Shown here piece by piece: positions 1 through 9,238 of a stretch of DNA of 64,000 nt; the first letter of the stretch is position 1; each line of letters begins with the position of its first letter. Under the pieces are notes generated by a model. It was not told the DNA's origin, did no database searches, and saw only the letters and a list, made by a program, of their open reading frames with translations. The translations under genes were made by a program, and so were the position numbers. The stretch lies in assembly GCA_031253985.1 (NCBI GenBank), contig JAIRVH010000161.1, positions 1-64,000 of the forward strand, given 5' to 3'. This DNA comes from Sphingobacterium sp. Its GTDB lineage: Bacteria; Bacteroidota; Bacteroidia; Sphingobacteriales; Sphingobacteriaceae.

Positions 1-1461
1 ATCGGCGCCGGTATTATGAGTGCTACTTTGGGTACTCTAATCAATGAATTAAGCCCAGACGTTAATATTGAAATTCTTGAGCGTTTGGATGTTGTGGCTG
101 CTGAAAGTTCTGACGCTTGGAATAATGCTGGCACGGGTCACTCTGCCTTGTGCGAGTTAAATTACACCCCAGAACAGAAAGATGGTTCTGTAAAGATTGA
201 TAAAGCAGTGAAAATTGCCGAGCAATTTGAAGTGTCTAAGCAATTTTGGTCCTACCTCGTTGATAAAGGCATTATTGCCCAACCTGAGAATTTTATCCGT
301 AGTATTCCACACATGAGTGCGGTTTTTGGTGAAAAAGATGCTAAATTCCTAAAGACAAGATGGGAAACATTGACGACCCAAAACTTGTTCAAGGGCATGG
401 AATATACCGAAGATCCGACATTGCTGAAATCGTGGATTCCATTGATGATGGAAGGACGCGCTGCTGATGAAAAAATCGCTGCGACTAAAATGGATCTCGG
501 CACAGATGTTAATTTTGGTTCATTGACACGTGATTTGATCGCTAATCTTGAACATAAAGAAAATATTTCCATTTCCTTAAACCACGAAGTTGTCGATATC
601 GAACGTGAAGACGATGGTCGCTGGGAAGTGGAGGTCAAAGATTTAAAAACCGGCGTAAAACGAGAGATCAAAGCTAAATTTGTTTTTATTGGAGCCGGTG
701 GTCACTCTTTGTTATTATTAGAAAAGTCGGGTATTCCAGAAGCAAAAGGTTATGGTGGTTTTCCGGTTGGAGGCCAGTGGCTGAGATGTGTCAATGAAGA
801 GATCATCAACACCCACCATGCAAAGGTATATGGTAAAGCTTCTGTAGGTGCGCCGCCGATGTCGGTTCCCCATTTAGATACCCGCTATATCGATGGCAAG
901 CAAGCATTATTGTTTGGGCCATATGCTGGTTTCTCGACTAAATTCCTGAAACAAGGTTCTTATTTCGATTTACCTGCTTCCATCAAATTGTCCAATATTC
1001 GTCCAATGTTATCGGCCGGACTTGACAACTTACCATTGACGAAGTATCTAATTACGGAAGTCATGAAGTCTCCAAAAGATAAATTGGAGTCCTTAAAACA
1101 ATTTATGCCTACCGCTAAATTGGAAGATTGGGTTATCGAGAAAGCAGGACAGCGTGTACAGGTCATCAAGAAAGATGAGAAGAAAGGCGGTATTCTTGAA
1201 TTTGGTACAGAAGTTGTGTCTAGTGCGGACGGTTCTATTGCCGCTTTATTGGGGGCATCTCCAGGAGCCTCTACATCCGTAGCGATTATGATTAGCCTTT
1301 TAAAGAAATGTTTCCCTGAGCGCGCAAAGTCGGATGAATACCGTAAGAAATTACGTGAGATGATCCCTTCACATGGAAAATCATTGAACGACGATGCACA
1401 GCTTTGCAAAGAAACACGTGTACGCACACATAAAGCGTTGAAATTAATCGATATCGATTAA
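1..1461 (+). CDS. mqo: Malate:quinone oxidoreductase (5' end outside window)
   Basis: Membrane-associated FAD enzyme that oxidises malate to oxaloacetate and passes electrons to the quinone pool, a TCA-cycle step. The reading frame is open from base 1, and the first residues (IGAGIMSATLG) are the tail of the N-terminal FAD-binding glycine motif. The ATG at 16 is therefore internal and the true start lies before the window. About 486 residues are visible and the family is about 490-500, so only about ten are missing. Other family blocks are GAGGHSLLLLEKSGIPEAKG (about residue 230), the glycine-rich GYGGFPVGGQWLRC that follows, and SPGASTSVAIMI near the C-terminus. It stands alone; the next gene has its own riboswitch leader. 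Family assignment is firm. Confidence 0.93.
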   Translation: MGAGIMSATLGTLINELSPDVNIEILERLDVVAAESSDAWNNAGTGHSALCELNYTPEQKDGSVKIDKAVKIAEQFEVSKQFWSYLVDKGIIAQPENFIRSIPHMSAVFGEKDAKFLKTRWETLTTQNLFKGMEYTEDPTLLKSWIPLMMEGRAADEKIAATKMDLGTDVNFGSLTRDLIANLEHKENISISLNHEVVDIEREDDGRWEVEVKDLKTGVKREIKAKFVFIGAGGHSLLLLEKSGIPEAKGYGGFPVGGQWLRCVNEEIINTHHAKVYGKASVGAPPMSVPHLDTRYIDGKQALLFGPYAGFSTKFLKQGSYFDLPASIKLSNIRPMLSAGLDNLPLTKYLITEVMKSPKDKLESLKQFMPTAKLEDWVIEKAGQRVQVIKKDEKKGGILEFGTEVVSSADGSIAALLGASPGASTSVAIMISLLKKCFPERAKSDEYRKKLREMIPSHGKSLNDDAQLCKETRVRTHKALKLIDID

Positions 1462-1483
1462 TTCATCCAACAAAAATACTTAT

Positions 1484-1600
1484 GGGGTGCTCAGAATGAC
1501 CGTTGATCATTCTCGGCTGAGATTATACCCAATAAAAGCGATTGTGCGACCTTGTACAATCGCTTTTATATACCTGATCCAGGTAATGCTGGCGTAGGGA
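1484..1600 (+). promoter_or_regulatory. TPP (thiamine pyrophosphate) riboswitch
   Basis: All conserved THI-box blocks are present in order: GGGGTGCT (1484-1491), GCTGAGATTATACC (about 1516-1529), then ACCTGATCCAGGTAATGC and TGGCGTAGGGA (1572-1600). Between them lies an extended P3 hairpin, AAAAGCGATTGT paired with ACAATCGCTTTT (about 1533-1567). A second hairpin downstream (GTTTATTAT 1639-1647 with ATAATAAAC 1660-1668) ends 7 nt before the transporter ATG. It could be the expression platform that hides or exposes the start region. Ligand identity follows from the known THI-box consensus; the switching mechanism is inference. Confidence 0.95.
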
Positions 1601-1675
1601 TTTAATTTCAATAAAAACAACCGTTTTTTCTCCCGTAGGTTTATTATGAATAACATTTAATAATAAACTATTCGA

Positions 1676-2293
1676 ATGACTTCTGAAACGATTTTCGAAA
1701 CTTTTATAAAACAGATACAACAGGCTACAATGGCGGAATGGCTAGGGGTATCTTTTGGTATTTTGCAGGTCTGGTTTTCACGGCAAAATAAATCCATCAA
1801 TTATATTTTTGGGATTATTGGTATACTTATATCGGTATACGTGTTATTCCATGCAAAATTGTATGCAGAAATATTGTTGCATCTGTATTATTTAGTCATG
1901 AGCATTTATGGTTGGATTTACTGGAAATATAGCAGTGATGCCGCGGTGCCCATAACAAGCTGCGAAACGAAAGAATGGTGGATTGTAGGCGCGATCTGTA
2001 TCGTGGGGTTTCTGCTATTCTATTTTGGACTGGTACATTTAACCGACTCGGATGTACCGTTATGGGATTCTGCGGTTTCATGTACTGCATGGGCAGGGAT
2101 GTGGTTATTGGCGAAGCGAAAAATTGAAAATTGGATCTTACTGAATATCAGTAATCTGATGGCAATTCCTTTGCTGATCCATAAAGGGCTGTTTCTGTAT
2201 TCGGGCCTGACTTTGTTTTTATTTGTCATGGCATTTAGTGGATATTTTAATTGGAGGAGAATTATAAGTGAAGAAAGATATGCAACTCAATAG
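1676..2293 (+). CDS. pnuT: PnuC/PnuT-family transporter, probable thiamine uptake
   Basis: Inner-membrane protein of 205 aa with about seven hydrophobic segments and the PnuC-family pattern: WLGVSFGILQVWFSRQNK near residue 22, then GIIGILISVYVLFHAKLYAE and YYLVMSIYGWIYW. PnuC proteins facilitate nicotinamide riboside uptake. Homologues placed under TPP riboswitches are taken to be thiamine transporters (PnuT). The TPP riboswitch directly upstream makes thiamine or a precursor the likely substrate, which is inferred from context. Trapping inside the cell would need a thiamine kinase that is not in this window. The last 26 bases overlap the next gene, so the two are translated as one operon. 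Confidence 0.88.
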   Translation: MTSETIFETFIKQIQQATMAEWLGVSFGILQVWFSRQNKSINYIFGIIGILISVYVLFHAKLYAEILLHLYYLVMSIYGWIYWKYSSDAAVPITSCETKEWWIVGAICIVGFLLFYFGLVHLTDSDVPLWDSAVSCTAWAGMWLLAKRKIENWILLNISNLMAIPLLIHKGLFLYSGLTLFLFVMAFSGYFNWRRIISEERYATQ

Positions 2294-3359
2294 CGAAGAT
2301 ATTGCTATTCTGAAAGATAATCAGGCGAAAGGGATCCAGCAGAAATCATTATCAGATGCACAATTGGAGCTGATTTATCGCAGGAAATGGTTTAAGATTT
2401 GGATTCCACCTGAATTGGGCGGATTGGGACTCACGCTACCCGAAGGACTCCATTTATTGGCTGATCTGGCTTATTGGGATGGGGGGCTGGCCTGGACAGT
2501 GACTTTATGTTCTGGAGCTAATCTATTTGCCGGTTTTATTGATCCAGCGATAGGAAATCAGGTTTTTGAAGCTGATCAGGTTTGTTTCGGTGGCAGCGGA
2601 CAGGCCTCCGGTACTGCGACACGTGAAGGTGAGCATTATCGGCTCCGCGGTTTTTGGAAATATGCTACTGGCGCGCCCCATCTAACCCATTTCACTTTAA
2701 ATGCACAGATTCTGGAGTCGGGAAATCCAGTATTGGATGAAAAAGGCGAACCGCTTATAAAATCATTTTTTGTCGATCGTGACCATGTACTGATCCATTA
2801 CGACTGGGATACATTTGGATTGGAAGCTACGGCTTCGCATTCTTTTTCGCTGGATGACGTTCTCGTTGATGGCAGGCAGTCTTTTCAGATCGATGCGGCA
2901 AAAAGTACACGTAAAGAGCTGCTGTATCAATATCCTTTTATGCCTTTTGCGGAGTTGACTTTATTGGTCAATTTCATGGGAATGTATAAACGATTTTTGG
3001 ATTTGGTGGAAAAAATATTTGTATTGAAAAGCAATCAATCCAAATGGGAAAAGTCTGAAAGCAAAGCAGCGTTTAGGTTGCTTGATAATTTTCAGCAGGA
3101 TTACATGGCGCGAAAGGATGCTGTGATGAATTTGGCTTGTCATTCCTGGGATAATCTCCGTGATGGAATTGATAATGCCACAATTTATGCGGAAATAGCT
3201 TCTGAAAGCCGAGATTTTGTAGCTGCCATTTTAACGAACACTGTCATTCTCTATCCGCATACAGGAATTACGGGGGCTGCCATTGATCATGAAATCAATA
3301 TCATCTTCCGAAATCTTTTTACGGCGTCACAGCATAAGCTGTTGCAGAAGAGTTTATAA
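2268..3359 (+). CDS. Acyl-CoA dehydrogenase-fold flavoprotein in TPP-riboswitch operon
   Basis: A 363-aa protein of the acyl-CoA dehydrogenase superfamily, closest in style to the type-2 branch that contains flavin-dependent monooxygenases. Visible: an N-terminal helical region with WIPPELGGLGLTLPEGLHLL, a middle beta domain with GSGQASGTATREGEHYRLRG and WKYATGAPHLTHF, and a C-terminal helical bundle. The start is GTG at 2268, chosen because a good Shine-Dalgarno (GGAGGAGA, 2252-2259) sits 8 nt before it; ATG 2280 is the alternative. It overlaps the transporter gene by 26 nt and so shares the TPP riboswitch. That points to a role with thiamine or a degraded or oxidised thiamine compound. The family is reasonably clear; the substrate is unknown. 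Confidence 0.75.
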   Translation: MKKDMQLNSEDIAILKDNQAKGIQQKSLSDAQLELIYRRKWFKIWIPPELGGLGLTLPEGLHLLADLAYWDGGLAWTVTLCSGANLFAGFIDPAIGNQVFEADQVCFGGSGQASGTATREGEHYRLRGFWKYATGAPHLTHFTLNAQILESGNPVLDEKGEPLIKSFFVDRDHVLIHYDWDTFGLEATASHSFSLDDVLVDGRQSFQIDAAKSTRKELLYQYPFMPFAELTLLVNFMGMYKRFLDLVEKIFVLKSNQSKWEKSESKAAFRLLDNFQQDYMARKDAVMNLACHSWDNLRDGIDNATIYAEIASESRDFVAAILTNTVILYPHTGITGAAIDHEINIIFRNLFTASQHKLLQKSL

Positions 3360-3499
3360 ACAACCAAGACTATCCTAGGATTGATCCTGTAATCGCGATT
3401 TTTTGAATACTTGGTCACCGAAGACTAAATACTTTATCCAAAATTTCGAACGCGGCACGGACTTACTTACCAGAGTCGGTTATAGTTTTGTATGTGCAT

Positions 3500-3536
3500 A
3501 AAAAAAGGAGACAACTTGAATGAAGTGTCTCCTTTT
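3500..3536 (-). terminator. Terminator after tRNA-Arg (bidirectional form)
   Basis: GGAGAC (3507-3512) pairs with GTCTCC (3527-3532), flanked by an A-run on one side and TTTT on the other. It lies directly 3' of the tRNA on the minus strand, and could also stop reading from the flavoprotein gene. Confidence 0.75.
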
Positions 3537-3537
3537 G

Positions 3538-3609
3538 TGTTCCCGGCGGGGGTCGAACCCACATCGTCAGAACCGGAATCTGAAATTCTATCCATTGAAC
3601 TACGGGAAC
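3538..3609 (-). tRNA. tRNA-Arg (anticodon CCG)
   Basis: Read on the minus strand, the acceptor GTTCCCG (3603-3609) pairs with CGGGAAC, followed by discriminator A and no encoded CCA. The anticodon arm is TCAGA-TTCCGGT-TCTGA, giving anticodon CCG, which reads the arginine codon CGG. The T-arm is GTGGG-TTCGACC-CCCGC with one G-T pair. The length of 72 nt and all arms fit a normal elongator tRNA. It is followed by an intrinsic terminator. Confidence 0.95.
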
Positions 3610-3861
3610 GTCTCGCAAAGATATACTATTTTCTAGATCTTACAAATAATCTTTGCGATAAAATTCAATCTTTCAGCTGGCGAATTTTAGCGCCTTTTAC
3701 CGTCCATATTTTTACGTTTAGAATTCGCCAATTCTTCATTTTTTTACGCTGGTGCTAATGATTTGGATATGAATGCTTAGCATCTGAATGACGGAATTAG
3801 CCGATAGTTACTGTTCCCTTTTATGCACCACTGAAGACTATCTTTGATTTCTTAAGAATTT

Positions 3862-4764
3862 TTAAGACCGAGGATGATATTGCGTGATGATCGCGTGTAG
3901 ATAATCGGTATCGATATGCGTATATATTTCGGTTGTTGTAATGCTTTCGTGGCCAAGCATATCCTGTACGGCTCTTAAGTCGGCTCCGCCTTCCACCAAA
4001 TGGGATGCAAAACTGTGTCTAAAGGTATGCGGACTAATGGTTTTTTGTATGCCTATTTTTTTTGCGAGTTCTTTAATAATCAAGAATATCATCACTCTTG
4101 ATAATGCAGCACCTCTTCGATTGAGGAATACAATATCTTCATTTCCTGCTTTCACGTTGATATGCGGTCTCACCGTTTCCAAATAAATTCGCAGGTGTTT
4201 GATGGCCTGCTGGCCAATCGGAATAAGGCGTTCTTTGCTTCCCTTTCCCTCAACTTTGATAAATTCTACATCTAAAAACAGGTTAGAAATTTTAAGAGTG
4301 ACCAATTCGGAAACACGAAGACCACAGCCGTATAAAATTTCAAGGATTGTTTTATTGCGTTCACCCTCGGGTGAAGAAAGGTCGATGGCCGAAATCAATT
4401 GATCGATCTCTTGTACACTCAAAACGCTGGGTAGCTTGCGCGCCAGACGGGGAGCTTGAAGCAGATCAGTCGGATTATTGACAAAGTCGTGCTCGATGAT
4501 CAGAAAACTAAAAAAGGTCTTCAGACCAGATATCAACCTGGATTGCGTATAAGGTGAGACATTGAATTCCTGTAGCCAAACCAGGAAATCCTGGATATTT
4601 TTTCTCGTTACGGTATTTAATGCCAAATGATTGTCTTCGCAGTAGATCTGAAATTTGGACACATCATTTAAGTACGCATCAATAGAATTGACGCTTAAGC
4701 CTCTTTCGAACTTTAAGAATTGCTCGAATTCCTTTTTTATAACATTCCAGTTTTCAAAATCCAT
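3862..4764 (-). CDS. xerD: Tyrosine recombinase XerD
   Basis: Site-specific recombinase that resolves chromosome dimers at dif together with XerC. Numbering from the ATG at 4764 (300 aa; XerD is normally about 298): N-terminal SAM-like core-binding domain to about residue 105, then the catalytic domain with Arg150 (GCGLRVSEL), Lys174 (VEGKGSKER), His246 and Arg249 (HTFRHSFASHL), His272 (LGHESITTTEIYTH) and the nucleophile Tyr281. All catalytic residues are present. The longer reading from a TTG at 4773 is rejected because that codon lies inside the promoter box TAATTTTG. It is divergent from the M16 protease. There is no sign of a mobile element, so this is the housekeeping enzyme. Confidence 0.92.
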   Translation of the reverse strand: MDFENWNVIKKEFEQFLKFERGLSVNSIDAYLNDVSKFQIYCEDNHLALNTVTRKNIQDFLVWLQEFNVSPYTQSRLISGLKTFFSFLIIEHDFVNNPTDLLQAPRLARKLPSVLSVQEIDQLISAIDLSSPEGERNKTILEILYGCGLRVSELVTLKISNLFLDVEFIKVEGKGSKERLIPIGQQAIKHLRIYLETVRPHINVKAGNEDIVFLNRRGAALSRVMIFLIIKELAKKIGIQKTISPHTFRHSFASHLVEGGADLRAVQDMLGHESITTTEIYTHIDTDYLHAIITQYHPRS

Positions 4765-4770
4765 TTGCAA

Positions 4771-4778
4771 CAAAATTA
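4771..4778 (-). promoter_or_regulatory. Bacteroidota -7 promoter box of xerD
   Basis: On the minus strand the box is TAATTTTG (TAnnTTTG). Only 6 nt separate it from the xerD ATG, so the transcript would have almost no leader. No clear -33 TTG was seen. Confidence 0.5.
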
Positions 4779-5006
4779 CAATTAACTGTTGTTCTTTTCG
4801 AAAGATATTCTGTATTTTTAGAAGGATTTTTTACAGATCGCCAGCTGCAAAGCTCCTTATAAAGGTGCGTTATTCCAGTTTGGATGATGAAAATTGTATT
4901 GATCTGTATTTTACTATTTATCGGGACAATTGATCTCCAGTTCCGTTTACCCTAATATAAAAACAATTAGCAAAAATAACTGACTTAGAAAAAGAGATTT
5001 TTTTGT

Positions 5007-7871
5007 ATGAAATTCATTAAACCACTAGCATTAGCTTTTCTGTTGCCAGCAACAATTTATGGAGCAGAAGCCAAAATGCCAACCACACTAACCGCGGAAG
5101 CGCGAGCGATTCTATCTCAGGATAGTTTAGCGCTAAATCAAAAATTACCCTTCGACGATGAAGTCATTACAGGTAAGCTGAAAAATGGATTTACATACTT
5201 TATTCGCAAAAATAGCGAACCTAAAGGCCGTGTGACCATGTATTTGGGCATGAAGGCCGGTTCTATTCTGGAAAATGAAAAGCAACTCGGTTTGGCGCAT
5301 TTTTTAGAGCATATGAACTTCAATGGCCTGAAGCATTTTCCAAAAAATGAATTAGTGAATTACCTGCAGAAAGCCGGTGTCCGATTTGGCTCAGACCTCA
5401 ATGCTTACACAAGCTTTGACCAAACGGTTTATCAGCTTCCTATTCCCTCTGACGATCCTGAACTTTTAAAAAATGGCTTGCAGGTGATGCGCGATTGGGC
5501 GCAAGATGCTTTGTTGGATGGAGAAGAAATCGATAAGGAGCGCGGTGTTATCCTCGAAGAAAAACGCGGTGGAAGGGGAGTGCAGCAACGTTTACAGGAT
5601 CAATACTTTCCGATGGTGCTTAATGGTTCCCTGTATTCCAAACGTTTACCGATAGGGACCGAACAGATCCTGAAAACATTTCCTTATACAGAAATACGTA
5701 AATTCCATCAAGATTGGTACCGCCCAGATTTGCAGGCATTAATTATCGTTGGAGATATTGATCCAAAAGAGATGGAAGAAAAGGTAAAGGTTCTATTTGC
5801 TGATATGAAGATGCCAAATAAACCTTTGGACCGTAAAAAATATCGGGTGGATCTGTTGAACAAAAATCAATTTTTGGCCATTTCGGATCCCGAACTGCCT
5901 TATACAGTCATGCAGATTCTGATCAAAAGCGAGAAAGAAAAAGTTGCCACTGTAGGAGACTATCGGAACGAGCTGTTAAAAAGTGTTTTTAATCAGATGA
6001 TCGCAGGGCGTTTTTCTGAATTAATGCAACAACCGAACCCTCCTTTCATGCAAGCAGGCGGCAGTATCAATGATTTTATAGCTAATTTGAATACATTTTC
6101 ATTGCTGGTTGTGCCTAAGCCAGGGGAACTTGAGTCGGGGTTTAAAGCGATGTTGACCGAATTTGAACGTATTCAGAAATATGGTTTTACGCAAACAGAA
6201 CTTGATCGTGCCATTGCCGATATGAAAAAAGGCAATGAGATGTCCTACATCGAAAGGGATAAAAAGAAATCTGATAGCTATGTCAACCGCTATCTGAATT
6301 ATTTTATTGATGATGAGCCTGCTTTGAGTAATGAGAATGCTTACCGTCTGACCAAACAACTGCTGCCAACCCTGAAATTGTCGGAGGTGAATGGATTGGT
6401 GAAAAAATACTATACCGATCTGAATCGCGATGTATTGGTCATGGGACCAGAGAAAGAAAAGGCAAATTTACCTACTGAAGCCGCTGTATTGGGCTGGGTA
6501 AAGGCTGTTGAGGAAAGCCCTGTATCGGCTTACGAAGACAAAGTCTCCAATCTTCCGCTACTTTCGAAGGAGCCAGTCAAAGGTACAATATTGTCCTCAA
6601 AAGATATAGGGACAGTTCAGGCAAAAGAACTCACCTTGAGTAATGGTGTTAAAGTGATCTTGAAACCAACAGATTTTAAAAATGACGAGATCCAGATCAT
6701 GGCCTATAGCCCGGGAGGAACGTCGCTCTATAGTGATGCCGACTATTTCTCGGCTTCCAATGCATCGTCTTTGATTGATGCAAGCGGTGTCGGACAAATG
6801 AACAATGTGGAGCTTACGAAGTATCTGGCAGGAAAAGATGTTTCTATTTCACCTTATATCTCTGAACGCTACGAAGGTATTTCAGGTAGCACGGACAAGG
6901 AAGGCCTAAAGAATGCGTTTGAGTTGATCTATGGTTATTTTACGGAGCCCCGCCTCGATCAGGATATTTTCCAAAGTACAATGACTCGTGCAAAAGGATC
7001 TTTGGAGAATAGGCTAAGTAATCCAAATAACGTGTTTTCCGATAAAGTGAAAGAAGTACTTTATGGCAATAATGTACGCAGGCAAAATCCAACCGTGGAA
7101 ACAATCAGTAAAATCGATCGGGAGCGTGCTTTGGCCATCTACAAGGAACGATTTGCTGATGCTTCAGATTTTGTGTTTACAATTGTTGGATCTTTCGATG
7201 AAAATCAAGTTAAACCATTTATTGAAACCTATCTTGCATCCCTGCCAGCACTTAAACGTGGCGAGAATTACAAAGATTTAAATATTCTGGAACCAAGCAA
7301 AGGTGAGCGCGTTATTGTCCATAAAGGGAAAGAAGAAAAAGCGAGTACACAACTAGCCTATTACGGAGACTATAATTATAGTGAGACGGAAAATGTCAAT
7401 ATGGAAGCCTTGGAAAGTGTTTTGACGATCAAACTGCTCGAAAGACTTCGTGAAAAAGAAGGCGGTGTTTACGGAGTAGGCGCCCGTGCGAGTTTTAGTA
7501 AGTTGCCGAAGGCGCGTTATGCTTTTTCAATTGGTTTTGGATCGGCCGTCGATAAGGCTGATGCATTGATTGCCTCGGCATTGGATGAAGTGAAAAAGAT
7601 TCAGGAACAAGGACCTGAAAAAGGAGATGTCGAGAAATTCCTAGCTGAACAGCAAAGACAAAATGAACTGAATCTTCGTGAAAACGGTTATTGGCTCAAT
7701 TATATATCAAGTTCCTATCAGAACGATCTTGATCTTAGCCGGTATACAAGAAGGATTGATAATCTGAAGAAGGTCACATCGAAGTCAGTGCAGGATGTTG
7801 CTGGGAAATATTTGAAAAAAGAGCGACTTTTTGAATTTATTTTAATGCCAGATTCCAAGGATACCAAATAG
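5007..7871 (+). CDS. Secreted M16-family zinc metalloprotease (two-domain)
   Basis: A 954-aa protein with an N-terminal signal peptide (MKFIKPLALAFLLPATIYGA), so periplasmic or outer-membrane associated. The first peptidase domain carries the inverted zinc motif HFLEH at residues 98-102 (GLAHFLEHMNFNG), with the downstream glutamate in ERGVILEEKRGG about 75 residues later. A second, inactive M16-like half follows, with the family's REKEGGVYGVGAR stretch near residue 815. This is the full-length bacterial pitrilysin-like arrangement, in which two halves form a chamber that degrades peptides. It is monocistronic: a hairpin terminator follows and xerD is divergent. The substrate is unknown. Confidence 0.9.
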   Translation: MKFIKPLALAFLLPATIYGAEAKMPTTLTAEARAILSQDSLALNQKLPFDDEVITGKLKNGFTYFIRKNSEPKGRVTMYLGMKAGSILENEKQLGLAHFLEHMNFNGLKHFPKNELVNYLQKAGVRFGSDLNAYTSFDQTVYQLPIPSDDPELLKNGLQVMRDWAQDALLDGEEIDKERGVILEEKRGGRGVQQRLQDQYFPMVLNGSLYSKRLPIGTEQILKTFPYTEIRKFHQDWYRPDLQALIIVGDIDPKEMEEKVKVLFADMKMPNKPLDRKKYRVDLLNKNQFLAISDPELPYTVMQILIKSEKEKVATVGDYRNELLKSVFNQMIAGRFSELMQQPNPPFMQAGGSINDFIANLNTFSLLVVPKPGELESGFKAMLTEFERIQKYGFTQTELDRAIADMKKGNEMSYIERDKKKSDSYVNRYLNYFIDDEPALSNENAYRLTKQLLPTLKLSEVNGLVKKYYTDLNRDVLVMGPEKEKANLPTEAAVLGWVKAVEESPVSAYEDKVSNLPLLSKEPVKGTILSSKDIGTVQAKELTLSNGVKVILKPTDFKNDEIQIMAYSPGGTSLYSDADYFSASNASSLIDASGVGQMNNVELTKYLAGKDVSISPYISERYEGISGSTDKEGLKNAFELIYGYFTEPRLDQDIFQSTMTRAKGSLENRLSNPNNVFSDKVKEVLYGNNVRRQNPTVETISKIDRERALAIYKERFADASDFVFTIVGSFDENQVKPFIETYLASLPALKRGENYKDLNILEPSKGERVIVHKGKEEKASTQLAYYGDYNYSETENVNMEALESVLTIKLLERLREKEGGVYGVGARASFSKLPKARYAFSIGFGSAVDKADALIASALDEVKKIQEQGPEKGDVEKFLAEQQRQNELNLRENGYWLNYISSSYQNDLDLSRYTRRIDNLKKVTSKSVQDVAGKYLKKERLFEFILMPDSKDTK

Positions 7872-7887
7872 GAAGGATGTCACCACA

Positions 7888-7924
7888 AAAAGGGTTGTTT
7901 GCGTAAGTAAGCAGCCCTTTTTAT
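7888..7924 (+). terminator. Terminator of M16 protease gene
   Basis: A 13-bp stem with G-T pairs (7890-7902 with 7907-7919), loop GTAA, followed by a T-run. Confidence 0.8.
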
Positions 7925-7928
7925 TGGA

Positions 7929-7961
7929 CAGAAAAAATCCCAATCATTTCTGATTGGGATT
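7929..7961 (-). terminator. Terminator of the sigma factor gene
   Basis: A perfect 11-bp stem (AATCCCAATCA 7936-7946 with 7951-7961) and loop TTTC. On the minus strand it runs into TTTTTT, just after the rpoD stop. Confidence 0.85.
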
Positions 7962-7988
7962 GCCAAAAATTTTAATAAGTATCTCTTG

Positions 7989-8849
7989 TTAACCCAAATA
8001 GGATTTTAAGATTTTGCTTCTTGAAGTGTGTCTCAAACGTTGAAGAGCTTTGTCCTTGATCTGACGAACACGCTCACGTGTCAAATTGAATTTCTCTCCG
8101 ATTTCCTCTAACGACAATTGGTGATTGGAACCTAAGCCAAAGAAAAGAACAATAATTTCACGTTCTCTTTCTGTTAATGTTGCCAATGATCGTTTGATTT
8201 CTTCTGATAGAGATTCATCAATCAAAGAACTGTCTGTATCGGGATCATGGTTCTCCAATACGTCCAAAAGTGTATTTTCTTCACCTTGAACAAAAGGAGC
8301 GTCCATGGATACGTGACGACCAGAGTTACTTAGGGTATCCGAAACTTTATCTACGGTAGTTTCTAGAATATCCGCCAATTCTTCTGGAGATGGTTCCCGT
8401 TCGTATTCCTGTTCTAGTTTTGAGAAAGCTTTACTGATTTTGCTCAATGAACCAACTTGGTTCAATGGCAGACGCACGATACGTGATTGTTCAGCAATTG
8501 CTTGAAGAATAGATTGGCGAATCCACCAAACGGCATAAGAAATAAATTTAAAACCCTTTGTTTCGTCAAAACGTTTAGCTGCTTTAATTAAGCCGAGGTT
8601 ACCTTCATTGATTAAATCACCTAGGGTCAAACCTTGATTTTGATATTGTTTTGCTACTGATACTACGAAACGAAGGTTGGTTTTAGTCAATTTTTCCAAG
8701 GCAACTTGATCGCCTTCACGGATGCGCTGTGCTAATTCTACTTCTTCTTCTGCTGTAATTAAGTCTACTTTACCAATTTCGTGTAAGTATTTGTCCAAAG
8801 ACTGTGACTCACGATTGGTGATAGATTGTGTAATTTTGAGCTGTCTCAT
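7989..8849 (-). CDS. rpoD: Primary RNA polymerase sigma factor (RpoD/SigA)
   Basis: Group 1 sigma-70 that directs RNA polymerase to housekeeping promoters. At 286 aa it is the short Bacteroidota form lacking region 1.1. Region 1.2: [20 protein letters not shown]. Region 2: [34 protein letters not shown] and [13 protein letters not shown], the DNA-melting and -10/-7 recognition part. Region 3 follows, then region 4 with the helix-turn-helix in [18 protein letters not shown]. Such factors recognise TAnnTTTG boxes, which recur across this window. The start has a fair Shine-Dalgarno (GAGAGGAG) upstream. It is monocistronic with its own terminator. Confidence 0.95.
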   Translation of the reverse strand: MRQLKITQSITNRESQSLDKYLHEIGKVDLITAEEEVELAQRIREGDQVALEKLTKTNLRFVVSVAKQYQNQGLTLGDLINEGNLGLIKAAKRFDETKGFKFISYAVWWIRQSILQAIAEQSRIVRLPLNQVGSLSKISKAFSKLEQEYEREPSPEELADILETTVDKVSDTLSNSGRHVSMDAPFVQGEENTLLDVLENHDPDTDSSLIDESLSEEIKRSLATLTEREREIIVLFFGLGSNHQLSLEEIGEKFNLTRERVRQIKDKALQRLRHTSRSKILKSYLG

Positions 8850-9238
8850 TAATTTTTATTAATTCTCCTCTCTAAGAAATGTTTGCGAAAATACGAAAAA
8901 TTTTTGAATTATTAATGGAAAATTGATTATCTAACCACTCATATCTAATGAGTTAGGTTTTTATGAGTTTCAATTTTGTACTATCAAAAACTATTCCATT
9001 TTAATGTTTTTTTTCTTTCAATTTATCGCTTATAATATTCAACTGTTTGACTGCTAAAGAGCTAAAGGGTTTAATTTTTTTTCTGAATCTTGACAATTTA
9101 ACTCGACGGTAGCTGATTTATTATGCAGTACGCATTCCTCAAATTTATTTTAAAATGATAATTTTATGATAAAACAAAAAGGTGTGTGTTTTGTTTTACT
9201 AGTGACATTAATAAATTTAAAAGAATAAAAATTATATT
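8850..9238. other. AT-rich intergenic region upstream of rpoD
   Basis: 389 bp between the divergent rpoD and the small Xre gene. It is very AT-rich, with no ORF of substance and no tRNA or clear hairpin RNA seen. It must hold the rpoD promoter. A weak TATTTTCG box on the minus strand around 8885 is the nearest match to TAnnTTTG but is not convincing. Confidence 0.5.

Noticed and set aside
3492..3758. 88-codon plus-strand frame
   Set aside because: It runs straight across the terminator and the tRNA-Arg gene in antisense; no family resemblance.
3538..4764. Tyrosine recombinase next to a tRNA gene as an integrated element
   Set aside because: The recombinase is a normal-length XerD with housekeeping features; there are no attachment-site repeats and no other mobile genes.
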